Part shown: piece by piece, positions 44,358 to 53,947 of the stretch
Layout: every line of letters starts with the position of its first letter
Numbering within the stretch: position 1 is the stretch's first letter
Origin: Sphingobacterium micropteri
Lineage (GTDB): Bacteria; Bacteroidota; Bacteroidia; Sphingobacteriales; Sphingobacteriaceae
NCBI RefSeq assembly: GCF_014692515.1
Contig: NZ_JACOIK010000001.1
Location: 62,001 to 126,000 of the forward strand
Direction: 5' to 3'
Length of the DNA stretch: 64,000 bases
Position numbers and translations under genes: made by a program
Notes under the pieces: generated by a model
What the model saw: only the letters and a program-made list of their open reading frames with translations
Database searches by the model: none
What the model was told of the DNA's origin: nothing

Positions 44358-47300
44358 ATGAAAAAAGCCAAGAAAAAAAACACGAAAGCTAGTTGGGGCT
44401 TTCTATTTAAAGTTATGAGGATACAAGTAATAATATTTTTAATAGGCCTATTGAATAGTGGTCTATTTGCTAATCCTGCCCTGTCACAAACGACAATTTC
44501 TTTAGATTTAAAGAAAGCGAATCTGAAGACACTGTTTACGGCGATCGAAGGGAATACAGAATATGTTATTTTGTATAAGGATAATGTTCCGGTCAATACG
44601 ACAGTTTCTATACAGGTGAAAAATGAGGCAGTGGGAAAAGTGCTAGAAACAACATTAAAGCCTTTGGGATTGAAATATAAAATTGTCGATAATCAAATTA
44701 TAGTAACAGCTAATGTACAGGCTTTAGAAAGTTTCCCTACTTCGAATCGTGTAGTCGATCAATCGGAAGTAGCGGGGACGGTATTGAATAACCAAGGCGA
44801 GCCATTGCAGGGTGTTTCTGTTGTGGTTAAAGGAACATCGAAAGGTACCACAACGGATGCTGGAGGAAAGTTTTTGCTCTCCGATCTAAATGATAGCGAT
44901 ATACTGGTGTTTTCTTACCAGGGGTATGCCCAGCAGGAGATATCTTTAAACGGTAGAAATCTACTCCATATACGGATGCAGGAGCAGTTGGAGGAATTAG
45001 AAGATGTTGTCGTTGTAGGATACGGTACACAGCGTCGGTCAGATTTGACCGGTGCCATTACCAGTGTCAAATCGGAAGAAGTTGCCCGCACATCAGGTGG
45101 AAATGCAACGGAAGCTCTGCAGGGTAAAAGTGGGGTACATATTTTAAGTGCCGGAAGCCCGGGAACTTCTCCCGTAGTGAGAATTCGTGGTGTAGGTACC
45201 AATGGCGATCCAAATCCGCTATATGTAGTTGACGGAATGTTTGTGGATGACATCCAGTACTTAAATCAACACGATATTGAATCCATGGAAGTTTTGAAAG
45301 ACGCGTCAGCGACCGCTATTTATGGTTCGAGAGGTGCCAATGGGGTGATCTTAGTGACGACAAAAAAGGGACGTTCTGGCCGGGCATTGATCAACTTTAC
45401 AGGTGGGGAAGGTTTTCAGTTTCTCGCACGGAAATATCAAATGGCAGATGCCACAGAATATGCTACACTTCAAAATATAATAGCCGACGGGCGTGGCGTG
45501 GATCGAAATCCGGCATACAGCAATCCATCTTCATTCGGAAAAGGAACCAATTGGATCGACGCAACAACACAAAATGCGGCTATGCGAGATTATCAGCTTT
45601 CTGCTAGCGGAGGGAATGAAGATATTACCTATCATGCCAGCGTGGGCTGGTTCGATCAAGATGGAGTATTGCGCCATACGGATTATGATCGATTGACGGC
45701 TCGGTTGAATAATACCTACAAAGTGCATGACAAAATTCGTTTGGGACACAACCTGACATTTAGCAATGCAAAGAATACACCTTATGGCAGTATGGCGGCT
45801 ATGCGGATTATGAATTCAATTTACACAATCTCTCCGCTTATCGCAGCAAGAAATGATGCTGGCGATTTCAATGTAGCGCAACACACGGAGATTATTAACC
45901 CGTATGCTGCATTATATTATAGTAAGGATGCCGTGTACAATACGAAACGCTTTATGGGGAATGCCTATGCGGATGTAGATCTTCTACCTGGATTGACCTT
46001 CAGGAGTAGCTTCGGTTTTGATTACTCCGATGTTAAAAATAAGATATTTGAAGATGCTTACGATCTGGGAACTACTCATCAACAGCATTTTGTAAACAGT
46101 TTACAGTACGATTTTAATTCCCTGTATACCTGGTTGTGGGAAAACACCTTGACATACGATAAGCAGTTTGGTAAACATCATCTTAATCTATTGGGGGGTA
46201 TTACGGCACAGAATACGGATGCTGATTTTATGACGTTGACAGGTTCGGGTGTACTCTCGAACGATCCGCGTTTTCTTCAACCGCAAACCATCCCACCGTC
46301 CAGTATAGGTGTAGGAACAGAGTTATATCCGTACTCAAATTCGATTATGTCATATCTGTTTAGGGCAAATTATAACTATGAGGACCGCTACTTATTGACA
46401 ACAAGTTTCCGGGCAGATGGGTCATCAAAATTCCATCGTGATAACCGATGGGGTTATTTCCCTTCCGTCGCTGTTGGCTGGCGTATTTCGCAGGAAGATT
46501 TCATGCAAGATGTGTCTTGGGTGAATAACCTGAAACTTCGTGCCAGCTGGGGGCAAATCGGTAATGAAAAAATCGATAATTATCTTTATATCCCCGTAGC
46601 TATACAGGATCCGGTATACAATGGTGTGTTCAATGGCGCACCCATGGCTAATTTTGCGATTACCAATGAATTTAACAGAGATATTAAATGGGAACATACG
46701 GAACAACTTGATGTCGGGTTAGAATTTTCGACGTTGGCAAACCGTTTGTCTGTTGAATTTGATTATTTCAATAGAGATACTAAGAATTTATTGTTTGCTC
46801 CGGCTCATCCGGGAGGCTCTACAGGTATTGCACCAGCGACCCGAAATGTGGGATCAGTGCGCAACCGTGGGTATGAATTTACAATAGGTTGGAATGATAA
46901 TATCAATGACTTTAACTACGGTGTGCGGTTTGCCGGAAGCCACTTTAAGAATACGGTACTGAATTTTGACAATCAAATATTGACTGGAGGAGAATGGATG
47001 TCTAGTGCTGTAACACGTGGCGAAGAAGGATATCCACTTTGGTATTTTTACGGGTATGATGCTATAGGTGTATATCAAACATCGGAAGATCTTCAATATT
47101 GGAATGACTATGCAAGTGCATTGGGAAGAAGTCAATACGATCCGAATGCGAAAGTCGGTGATCTGATTTTCCGTGATGTTAATGGAGATGGTCAGGTTAC
47201 CGGTGATGACCAAACGTACCTCGGTTCTCCTTATCCTAAATTTACGGGTAGTCTTTTTTTAAGCGCTTCATATAAAGGATTTGATTTGGCAGTAGATGTG

Positions 47301-47702
47301 ACAGGCGTATGGGGTGCTTCTATATATAACAATGCCCGTAATCGTTTTGTTGATGCTTCTTTCAATATGCACCGGGAATGGTTGGGGGCCTGGACGCCGA
47401 CAAATACAGATACGGATATGCCTCGTTTGGATCCCAGCGCTATATCATTCAATAGGAGCTCTAGTTTTAATGTACAAAATGCAGATTATGTGAAATTTCG
47501 GCATATTGAATTGGGATATACGTTTGGTGAAAACTTTCTTTCTAAATGGAACATACAGAAAATTCGCTTATTCGCCAATGCTTCTAATCCATTTTACATA
47601 ACTAAATATCAGGGCTTTTCTCCCGAAGTATCATCCGGTATTGATTTCTCCACATATCCAGTGGCAGGATCGTTTAGGGCAGGGCTTAATTTGACATTTT
47701 AA
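44358..47702 (+). CDS. STN-domain SusC-type TonB-dependent transporter (signal-transducing)
   Basis: The 1114-residue protein has a long signal region (residues 1-38, ending ALSQT), a secretin/TonB short N-terminal (STN) domain (about 40-115, LKKANLKTLFTAIEGNTEY). A carboxypeptidase-like domain (about 130-205), the signature EDVVVVGYGTQRRS, a plug and a barrel ending in GLNLTF follow. The STN domain is the part that talks to FecR, so this transporter both imports substrate and triggers the nearby sigma factor. The SusD partner starts 27 bp downstream. The substrate is not evident, but the position beside the uronate PUL suggests a related glycan. Confidence 0.94.
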   Translation: MKKAKKKNTKASWGFLFKVMRIQVIIFLIGLLNSGLFANPALSQTTISLDLKKANLKTLFTAIEGNTEYVILYKDNVPVNTTVSIQVKNEAVGKVLETTLKPLGLKYKIVDNQIIVTANVQALESFPTSNRVVDQSEVAGTVLNNQGEPLQGVSVVVKGTSKGTTTDAGGKFLLSDLNDSDILVFSYQGYAQQEISLNGRNLLHIRMQEQLEELEDVVVVGYGTQRRSDLTGAITSVKSEEVARTSGGNATEALQGKSGVHILSAGSPGTSPVVRIRGVGTNGDPNPLYVVDGMFVDDIQYLNQHDIESMEVLKDASATAIYGSRGANGVILVTTKKGRSGRALINFTGGEGFQFLARKYQMADATEYATLQNIIADGRGVDRNPAYSNPSSFGKGTNWIDATTQNAAMRDYQLSASGGNEDITYHASVGWFDQDGVLRHTDYDRLTARLNNTYKVHDKIRLGHNLTFSNAKNTPYGSMAAMRIMNSIYTISPLIAARNDAGDFNVAQHTEIINPYAALYYSKDAVYNTKRFMGNAYADVDLLPGLTFRSSFGFDYSDVKNKIFEDAYDLGTTHQQHFVNSLQYDFNSLYTWLWENTLTYDKQFGKHHLNLLGGITAQNTDADFMTLTGSGVLSNDPRFLQPQTIPPSSIGVGTELYPYSNSIMSYLFRANYNYEDRYLLTTSFRADGSSKFHRDNRWGYFPSVAVGWRISQEDFMQDVSWVNNLKLRASWGQIGNEKIDNYLYIPVAIQDPVYNGVFNGAPMANFAITNEFNRDIKWEHTEQLDVGLEFSTLANRLSVEFDYFNRDTKNLLFAPAHPGGSTGIAPATRNVGSVRNRGYEFTIGWNDNINDFNYGVRFAGSHFKNTVLNFDNQILTGGEWMSSAVTRGEEGYPLWYFYGYDAIGVYQTSEDLQYWNDYASALGRSQYDPNAKVGDLIFRDVNGDGQVTGDDQTYLGSPYPKFTGSLFLSASYKGFDLAVDVTGVWGASIYNNARNRFVDASFNMHREWLGAWTPTNTDTDMPRLDPSAISFNRSSSFNVQNADYVKFRHIELGYTFGENFLSKWNIQKIRLFANASNPFYITKYQGFSPEVSSGIDFSTYPVAGSFRAGLNLTF

Positions 47703-47729
47703 TAGGTTTATCAATAAAAGAACATCATA

Positions 47730-49235
47730 ATGAAAAGGAAATATATATTAGTTTTACTTTTAGCGGTATCCCTGTCGGGATGTAGTGATTTTTTGGATAA
47801 GGAGCCTCTAGGAAGAGCATCGGATGAAGTGATATTGGCGGATGAAAACAATATCGATATGTTTGTGAGTCGATTGTATGGAACACTTAATTGGAGAGAG
47901 TGGTTCATCGGAAGACAAATGTATAACCTATGGGAATTTGGGGCGGACGATTATGCGGGAAGGCCGGGAAATGGACAATACAGCAATTACAAAAATTTCA
48001 CGTATGATCCGTCAGAAGGAGCCATTAATGAGTATTGGGACCGCACGTATAACTGTCTGAACCATTGTAACCAAATTATTGCCCGGACACCAGACTTTGA
48101 GAATCGTGAAATAGCGGAACTTGCAGAAGCACAGGCCAAGTTTTTTAGGGCATACTACAATTTTGGGTTGGTGACGATCTTTGGAGAAGCACCGTTGAGG
48201 GATAAGATTCCCGAGGATCCTGCTGAGTATGATCTCCCCAAAAGCTCTTCGCAAGCTTTTTATGAGTTGATTATCGCTGATCTCGAGTATGCTATAGCAC
48301 ATTTGAGAACACGTACGGAATGGGGAGCTGAAGGTTTAGGTAGGGTAACAAAGGGTACTGCACAAGGATTGTTGGCTAAAGTCTATCTGTATATGCAGGA
48401 CTATCCAAATGCCCAAAAATACGCCAGTGATGTGATTATGGGGCAAGAGTATCAACTGGAGAACAATTATCGCGAACTGTTTAGTCCCAACAATCCCTAT
48501 TCTGCGGAGAATATGATGCCTGGACATTACCAATTTGACGACCAAATCTGGAATGGACGTTGGTGGAACCCGTTAGCGCAGTATAATGGGATTGGTAACG
48601 GTGTCGGGAATGCGGAACTCATCGTAACACAACATTTGGTGGATAGCTATGAAAATGGGGATCCGCGTAAGGAAGCATCTATTTTTGAGGCGGGTACAGA
48701 TCAGATTCAGGGAGCTGAAGACGTGACGCCGGCGGATTATTTGGATTATGCGAATAAGAAGTTAATTTGGCCAAAATCGTATTGGAACCAAGAACAGTTC
48801 AGTTGGACAAATGTTAATCCGATGTTTTTGCGATATGCGGATATTCTTTTGATATACGCGGAAGCTAGTAACGAATTGGGTACTTCTCTTTCCGGATTGA
48901 CCGCCGAACAGGCTTTAGAACAAGTACGCTTCAGAGCCCGCGGTAACAAAACGTTTGCAGAGGCCGGCGTGTTGCCGGAGATAAATGGCTTAGGCAAAGA
49001 TGCGATGCGGCTAGCGATTTGGCAAGAAAGACGTGTGGAACTGGCGTTCGAATTTCAACGTTGGCCGGATTTGGTACGTTACGAAAAGGTGGTGCCGGGA
49101 TACATGACAAATCTATTGCGGAATACTTATGGAAAAACGGCTTTCGATTATGAGAAACATAGTAAATTCCCAATTCCGCTGTTAAAAATAAATAGTTCCC
49201 AAGGGGTGTTAATACAACATGACGCTTGGAATTAA
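47730..49235 (+). CDS. SusD/RagB family lipoprotein paired with STN-SusC
   Basis: The 501-residue protein has a lipoprotein signal with lipobox Cys18 (LSGC) and SusD features: FRAYYNFGLVTIFGEAPL, RYADILLIYAEASNELG, and the RRVELAFEFQRWPDLVRYE block. It ends in KFPIPLLKINSSQGVLIQHDAWN-like sequence, a usual SusD finish. It forms the surface lid of the transporter 27 bp upstream and is the last gene of the PUL region. Confidence 0.93.
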   Translation: MKRKYILVLLLAVSLSGCSDFLDKEPLGRASDEVILADENNIDMFVSRLYGTLNWREWFIGRQMYNLWEFGADDYAGRPGNGQYSNYKNFTYDPSEGAINEYWDRTYNCLNHCNQIIARTPDFENREIAELAEAQAKFFRAYYNFGLVTIFGEAPLRDKIPEDPAEYDLPKSSSQAFYELIIADLEYAIAHLRTRTEWGAEGLGRVTKGTAQGLLAKVYLYMQDYPNAQKYASDVIMGQEYQLENNYRELFSPNNPYSAENMMPGHYQFDDQIWNGRWWNPLAQYNGIGNGVGNAELIVTQHLVDSYENGDPRKEASIFEAGTDQIQGAEDVTPADYLDYANKKLIWPKSYWNQEQFSWTNVNPMFLRYADILLIYAEASNELGTSLSGLTAEQALEQVRFRARGNKTFAEAGVLPEINGLGKDAMRLAIWQERRVELAFEFQRWPDLVRYEKVVPGYMTNLLRNTYGKTAFDYEKHSKFPIPLLKINSSQGVLIQHDAWN

Positions 49236-49250
49236 AGCCATACTTTTGCT

Positions 49251-49290
49251 ATAACCGATATGTGGAATATATTTATCACGTATCGGTTAT
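49251..49290. terminator. Hairpin downstream of susD, possible terminator
   Basis: ATAACCGATATGTG (49251-49264) pairs with CACGTATCGGTTAT (49277-49290) around a 12-base loop, with one G-U pair. There is no T-run after it, so termination strength is doubtful; it marks the end of the PUL. Confidence 0.5.
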
Positions 49291-49554
49291 GGCTAATAAA
49301 AACAATAAAAGAAGTTTAATCATTTGCTCGATAGGATGAATCTTGACAGATATCTGGGAACCTTCGATTCATAGTGGACGTTTAAAACGACAAATCTCCA
49401 CTTTTCTTCCGTTCGCCCTTTTCCTGCCGAGACAAAATTGCCGTTTTTGTGCTGTTCACGGAGGGATTCGCTTATCTTTCGATATCTTCGGAATTTACAC
49501 TGCCATTTATAGCGTTAGAATAGTTATATTTACCATGTACCAAATATCAGACTG
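49291..49554. other. Non-coding gap, no gene seen
   Basis: The 319-bp gap between susD and the NYN gene holds the hairpin at its left end. A 70-codon frame from a TTG at 49343 has no RBS, no family resemblance and runs into the next start. TATATTTA at 49525-49532 may be the -7 element for the NYN gene, but no TTG lies at the right distance. Confidence 0.5.
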
Positions 49555-50307
49555 ATGCAAGATCATAAACTCGCAGTTTTAATTGATGCTGATAATGTTC
49601 CGTACGCTAACGTGAAGGAGATGCTAGAAGAAATATCAAAAAGTGGAACGCCTACCGTAAAGCGCATATACGGGGACTGGACTAAGCCAACTGTTTCCGG
49701 TTGGAAGAATGTTTTACTCGAAAATGCTATTACACCCGTGCAGCAGTACAGCTATACCACAGGTAAGAATTCTTCCGACAGTGCATTGATTATCGATGCC
49801 ATGGATATTCTGTATTCAGAAAAAGTAACCGGTTTTTGCATCGTTTCAAGTGATAGTGATTTTACCAGATTGGCAACTAGGCTTCGGGAGGCTGGTATGC
49901 TTGTCATTGGTATAGGCGAGAAGAAGACCCCTCAGCCATTTATTGCTTCGTGTAATAAGTTTATCTATCTGGAGATATTGAAACCTGTTGAAAAGGAGGA
50001 AGCAATTAAAGCACCGGTTAAATCAGTGACTAAGCAAAAGCCTGCTCAAAAAGCAATCGATAAAGTGGATAGGCGGACTATCAAAATGATTGTCGACAGC
50101 GTCGATGACCTGGCAGATGAAACAGGTTGGACTTTCTTGGCATCCTTGGGTAGCTTCATTTCAAAAAAGAAACCAGAGTTTGACCCTCGTAACTACGGAT
50201 TTAATAAACTATATGACCTAGTTAAATACATCGATAGGTTTGAAATAGACGAAAGAGATTCGGGTGGGTATAAGCATGTGAAACATATTTATTTGCGGTT
50301 GAAGTAA
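49555..50307 (+). CDS. NYN-domain protein with C-terminal OST-HTH/LOTUS domain
   Basis: The 250-residue protein has an N-terminal NYN (PIN-like, DUF88/LabA-type) nuclease domain (about 1-145). Acidic residues stand where the family binds metal: Asp11 and Asp13 (LIDADNVPY), the NSSDSALIIDAMD block and CIVSSDSDFTRL. A lysine/proline linker (about 150-170) leads to an OST-HTH/LOTUS domain (about 175-250, FISKKKPEFDPRNYGFNKL), which binds RNA in other proteins. It probably cleaves or binds RNA in the cytoplasm; the target is unknown. It is 4 bp before the DUF1080 gene. Confidence 0.85.
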   Translation: MQDHKLAVLIDADNVPYANVKEMLEEISKSGTPTVKRIYGDWTKPTVSGWKNVLLENAITPVQQYSYTTGKNSSDSALIIDAMDILYSEKVTGFCIVSSDSDFTRLATRLREAGMLVIGIGEKKTPQPFIASCNKFIYLEILKPVEKEEAIKAPVKSVTKQKPAQKAIDKVDRRTIKMIVDSVDDLADETGWTFLASLGSFISKKKPEFDPRNYGFNKLYDLVKYIDRFEIDERDSGGYKHVKHIYLRLK

Positions 50308-50311
50308 AATC

Positions 50312-51142
50312 ATGAGATATTCTACCATAATTATATTGATCTGTCTAGGTTTTCTTACACAGGCTTGTCAAGGTTCTAAGGCACAGAAAAATGACGAGGG
50401 ATGGATAGAACTGTTTAATGGAAAAGACTTAGCAGACTGGTTTGTAAAAATAAATGGTCATGAAATTGACGTAAATTACGGGGAAACCTTCCGGGTAGAT
50501 AGTGGTATTCTAAAAGTGAGTTATGATCAATACGACGATTTTAACGAGCAGTTTGGTCATCTCTATTATAAAAGACCATTTTCCCACTACCATTTGGTGG
50601 TTGAATATCGTTTTGTGGGAGAACTGCACAAAGGAGCACCAAGTTACACCTTACGCAATAGCGGTGTGATGTTCCACGCTCAAGATCCTCGAAAAATGCT
50701 TAAAAATCAAGATTGGCCCATATCTATTGAGATGCAGTTTCTTGGAGGATTGAGTGATGGGAAAGAAAGGCCCACAGGAAATATGTGTTCACCTGGCACG
50801 CATGTCGTGTACAACGGAAAACTGTCTGAAGAGCATTGTATTAACTCTACATCCAAAACATACGATGGCGATCAATGGGTTACGGCAGAACTTATCGTCC
50901 TTGGGGATTCTTTAATCCAACATGTGATCAATGGGGACACGGTGTTGCAATATTCAAAACCCCAAATCGGTGGACCTGTGGTCAATGGTCACGATCCGGC
51001 AGAAAAAATCGACGGTAAATTACTGAACAATGGTTTTATTGCATTGCAAAGTGAGGGACAGCCAGTGCAATTTCGAACAGTGAAATTATTAGATCTTAGT
51101 CAGAAAACGCGATCAGGACAGAAAGATAGATCCTTAAATTAA
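50312..51142 (+). CDS. DUF1080 family lipoprotein (3-keto-disaccharide hydrolase domain)
   Basis: The 276-residue protein has a lipoprotein signal with lipobox Cys19 (TQAC) and a single concanavalin-like DUF1080 domain. The typical opening WIELFNGKDLADWFVKING is present, along with YRFVGELHKGAPSYTLRNSG, EMQFLGG and NNGFIALQSEGQPVQFR. Some DUF1080 proteins hydrolyse 3-keto-disaccharides; many remain uncharacterised. It starts 4 bp after the NYN gene, so they are likely read together although no functional link is apparent. Confidence 0.85.
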   Translation: MRYSTIIILICLGFLTQACQGSKAQKNDEGWIELFNGKDLADWFVKINGHEIDVNYGETFRVDSGILKVSYDQYDDFNEQFGHLYYKRPFSHYHLVVEYRFVGELHKGAPSYTLRNSGVMFHAQDPRKMLKNQDWPISIEMQFLGGLSDGKERPTGNMCSPGTHVVYNGKLSEEHCINSTSKTYDGDQWVTAELIVLGDSLIQHVINGDTVLQYSKPQIGGPVVNGHDPAEKIDGKLLNNGFIALQSEGQPVQFRTVKLLDLSQKTRSGQKDRSLN

Positions 51143-51295
51143 ACACCGCTCCGTTGATTAACCCAAACCTTGAGCTGATATCTTCATAGTCCCCGGATGA
51201 GATCTAAAATATTCACGGATCCATATGTGGGAGTATCTAGTTTTTTTACGCTTTAATTTCTGGATTTTACTTGTTAAAATCCTTATCTTCGTGCA

Positions 51296-53101
51296 ATGGA
51301 TAATTTTATTGTTTCAGCACGGAAATATCGCCCCGTTACCTTCGACTCTGTTGTTGGTCAGCAGCATATTACCAGCACGCTCAAAAATGCGATCCACAAC
51401 AATCAACTGGCACAAGCCTTTTTGTTTTGTGGGCCACGTGGCGTAGGGAAAACAACCTGTGCCCGTATTTTGGCGAAAACAATAAATTGTGAACAGATCA
51501 GCGAACAGGTAGAAGCTTGTGGTACTTGTGATAGCTGCAAATCTTTTCAACAAGGAAATTCCTTCAGTATTCATGAGTTAGATGCGGCCTCTAATAATTC
51601 GGTAGACGATATCCGGAGCCTAATTGAGCAAGTTCGAATTCCTCCTCAAGCCGGTAAATATAAAATCTATATTATTGACGAGGTGCACATGCTTTCGCAG
51701 GCAGCTTTCAATGCCTTTTTGAAAACGCTGGAAGAACCTCCGTCGTATGCTATTTTTATCTTGGCAACGACAGAAAAACACAAGATTCTTCCTACTATTC
51801 TTTCCCGTTGTCAGATATTTGACTTCAATCGGATAAAGGTAGAGGATATGGCGAACCACCTAGCTTCCATTGCACAAAAGGAAGAAATAGCGTTTGAGTC
51901 GGATGGATTGCATATTATTGCCCAAAAAGCGGATGGCGGACTTCGGGATGCGTTGTCCATGTTTGATCAGATTGTTAGTTTTTCGAATAAAAATATTACG
52001 TATCAAACGGTTATCGATAATCTGAATATCCTGGATTACGATTATTATTTTCAGCTGATGGATCGTGTGGCGGCAGAAGATGCGGCACAGGCATTGCTGA
52101 TTTTTGATAAAGTCTTAAATAATGGCTTCGATGGAGGTCACTTCATTAGCGGTCTGGCAACACATACGCGGAATCTATTAGTTTCTAAAGAACCGGCAAC
52201 GCTAAAATTGCTTGAAGTGAGTGAGAATATAAAACGAAAGTATCTGGAGCAATCCCAGGCACTTAGTTCAGGACTCTTACTCTCGGTGTTGAATATTGCC
52301 AACCAGTGCGAAATTAATTATAAAAGCAGTAAGAACCAACGTTTACAGGTAGAGTTGGCATTATTAAAGATGTGTCATCTCGCGTCAGCTATTTTACTGA
52401 GTCAGCAGGGAAATTTTACACCCTCTGTTACGGCAGAGGTAAAAAAAAAACTCCCTGACCCAGCTGTAAGCCGCCCAAAGGCTGTCGTTAACGATATTCC
52501 TACACCAAAACCATCAACAACACCTACGGTACCGCAAGCATCTGCGCCTATACAGGTACCAGCTACCGCTTCTACGCCGGTTATAGAGAAATCTACCGGA
52601 GCAGATACGAATACCTCCGTGAAAAAGGGATGGGGTAAAATTTCAGCCTCTGTGAACGTACCCAACTTAAATACGATATTTGAGGATAAGGTTGAAGCAG
52701 AGACGGATGAACCAGACCTTGTTCAAGGGGATACGTTTCGAGAGGTTACTTTCAATACATTTATTACGCAATGGAATGCATTTGCAGATCGTTTGAAGCA
52801 AACGAACCGCATTACGCTATATACGATTATGACGGCTAACCCTCCACGTTTAAACGGTGTGATGGTTGAAGTGGACGTGGAGAACGGGGTACAGATGGAC
52901 GAACTCAAATTAGGTAAAATAGATATTCTAAATTACTTGCGCGTGGAGCTGCAAAATTTTTCACTCGACTTAACGGGTGTACAAGTAGAAGTCACCAAAG
53001 TTCGAAAGCCTTATACTTCGGTGGAAAAATACCAGGCAATGGTTTCTAAGAACCCTGCATTGGAAACCTTGCGTAAAGCATTTAATCTCGGGTTGAGTTA
53101 A
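51296..53101 (+). CDS. dnaX: DNA polymerase III subunits gamma/tau
   Basis: The 601-residue protein is the clamp-loader ATPase of the replisome. It has Walker A GPRGVGKTT (residues 46-54), a zinc module with four cysteines (NCEQ, CGTCDSC), Walker B IIDEVHML, and a sensor SRC motif. Domain III helices follow to about residue 380, then a proline/threonine-rich linker and a C-terminal domain (about 470-601) for polymerase contact. Ten adenines at codons 382-385 lie exactly at the end of domain III and could yield a short gamma form. The start ATG is immediately before the conserved FIVSARKYRP opening. It follows DUF1080 after 153 bp; TATCTTCG at 51284 may be its -7 element. Confidence 0.96.
   Translation: MDNFIVSARKYRPVTFDSVVGQQHITSTLKNAIHNNQLAQAFLFCGPRGVGKTTCARILAKTINCEQISEQVEACGTCDSCKSFQQGNSFSIHELDAASNNSVDDIRSLIEQVRIPPQAGKYKIYIIDEVHMLSQAAFNAFLKTLEEPPSYAIFILATTEKHKILPTILSRCQIFDFNRIKVEDMANHLASIAQKEEIAFESDGLHIIAQKADGGLRDALSMFDQIVSFSNKNITYQTVIDNLNILDYDYYFQLMDRVAAEDAAQALLIFDKVLNNGFDGGHFISGLATHTRNLLVSKEPATLKLLEVSENIKRKYLEQSQALSSGLLLSVLNIANQCEINYKSSKNQRLQVELALLKMCHLASAILLSQQGNFTPSVTAEVKKKLPDPAVSRPKAVVNDIPTPKPSTTPTVPQASAPIQVPATASTPVIEKSTGADTNTSVKKGWGKISASVNVPNLNTIFEDKVEAETDEPDLVQGDTFREVTFNTFITQWNAFADRLKQTNRITLYTIMTANPPRLNGVMVEVDVENGVQMDELKLGKIDILNYLRVELQNFSLDLTGVQVEVTKVRKPYTSVEKYQAMVSKNPALETLRKAFNLGLS
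52441..52450 (+). promoter_or_regulatory. A10 slippery tract in dnaX, candidate gamma/tau switch
   Basis: Ten consecutive adenines follow AGAGGT within codons Val382-Lys385. In the -1 frame (or with one extra A) reading continues Thr-Pro-stop; in the +1 frame (or with one A lost) it meets TAA after six codons. Either slip would give a protein of about 387-390 residues, ending right after clamp-loader domain III. Confidence 0.6.
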
Positions 53102-53126
53102 ATACTTCTTTCTTTTCTTATCTTTG
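53093..53126 (+). promoter_or_regulatory. Bacteroidota-type promoter for rlmB
   Basis: TATCTTTG at 53119-53126 matches TAnnTTTG exactly; TTG at 53093-53095 lies 23 bases upstream, at the long end of the allowed spacing and inside the end of dnaX. The start codon is at 53164. Confidence 0.5.
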
Positions 53127-53163
53127 CCGGATAAAAATGTGTTAGATATTTAAAAATTAAAAT

Positions 53164-53937
53164 ATGCGAAATTTCCAACAACGGGAAAGAGGAGAAAAGC
53201 GCGAATCAAACCACATGGTGTTTGGTATCCGTGCTGTTATTGAAGCCATAGATAGTGGTAAGGAAATAGAGTCGTTGTTTGTGCAGCGGGGATTGAGTGG
53301 TAGTCTCTTCCTAGAGTTGAAATCGTTGTTGAAAGAGCATAATATAGGCTATCAGCAGGTACCTATTGAGAAGCTAAACCGTATTACTCGTAAAAATCAT
53401 CAAGGCGTTATAGCGGTCATCTCACCTATTACTTATCAGCATATCGAAGACTTATTGCCGGCGATATATGAGAAAGGCGAAACACCGCTTTTATTGATGT
53501 TAGATGGTGTGACCGATGTACGCAATATGGGGGCTATTGCACGGACGGCGGAATGTGCCGGAGTCCATGCGATTATTGTACCCAAAAAAGGGTCGGCAGA
53601 AATCAATCCTGATGCGATTAAAACTTCCGCAGGTGCATTATATAAGATTCCAGTATGTCGTGAGGATGCTTTGGGACGTACCGCACGTTTTCTTATCGAA
53701 TCGGGCGTACAACTGGTCGTGGGTACGGAGAAAACACAAGATTCCGTGTATGATGTGGATTACACGGTTCCTACTTGTATTGTTTTAGGTGCCGAAGATG
53801 TCGGTGTATCAGACGACCTGATTCGTGTTTCAGATAAACTGGCGAAGATACCGATGTTTGGAGAAATAAAATCACTCAATGTATCCGTTTCCGCGGGTAT
53901 TGTTATCTATGAAGCTATACGTCAACGTCATAAATAG
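53164..53937 (+). CDS. rlmB: 23S rRNA (guanosine-2'-O-)-methyltransferase RlmB-type (SpoU/TrmH family)
   Basis: The 257-residue protein has an N-terminal L30e-like substrate-binding domain (about 15-90, ending KNHQGVIAVI) and a SPOUT knot methyltransferase domain. The three family motifs are visible: NMGAIARTAECAG, IVLGAEDVGVSD and IKSLNVSVSAGIV. RlmB methylates the 2'-O of a conserved guanosine in the peptidyl-transferase loop of 23S rRNA. Related TrmH-type enzymes modify other sites, so the exact nucleotide is inferred. The next gene begins 10 bp after the stop. Confidence 0.88.
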   Translation: MRNFQQRERGEKRESNHMVFGIRAVIEAIDSGKEIESLFVQRGLSGSLFLELKSLLKEHNIGYQQVPIEKLNRITRKNHQGVIAVISPITYQHIEDLLPAIYEKGETPLLLMLDGVTDVRNMGAIARTAECAGVHAIIVPKKGSAEINPDAIKTSAGALYKIPVCREDALGRTARFLIESGVQLVVGTEKTQDSVYDVDYTVPTCIVLGAEDVGVSDDLIRVSDKLAKIPMFGEIKSLNVSVSAGIVIYEAIRQRHK

Positions 53938-53947
53938 TTCGCAATAG

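Noticed and set aside
44370-44380. A8 run at the start of the STN-susC gene as a slippage site
   Set aside because: It encodes a short lysine-rich signal n-region and no matching downstream frame or known mechanism exists, unlike the dnaX case.
49343-49555. A 70-codon plus-strand frame before the NYN gene
   Set aside because: It begins at TTG without RBS, shows no family resemblance and ends exactly at the next start; the region looks non-coding.
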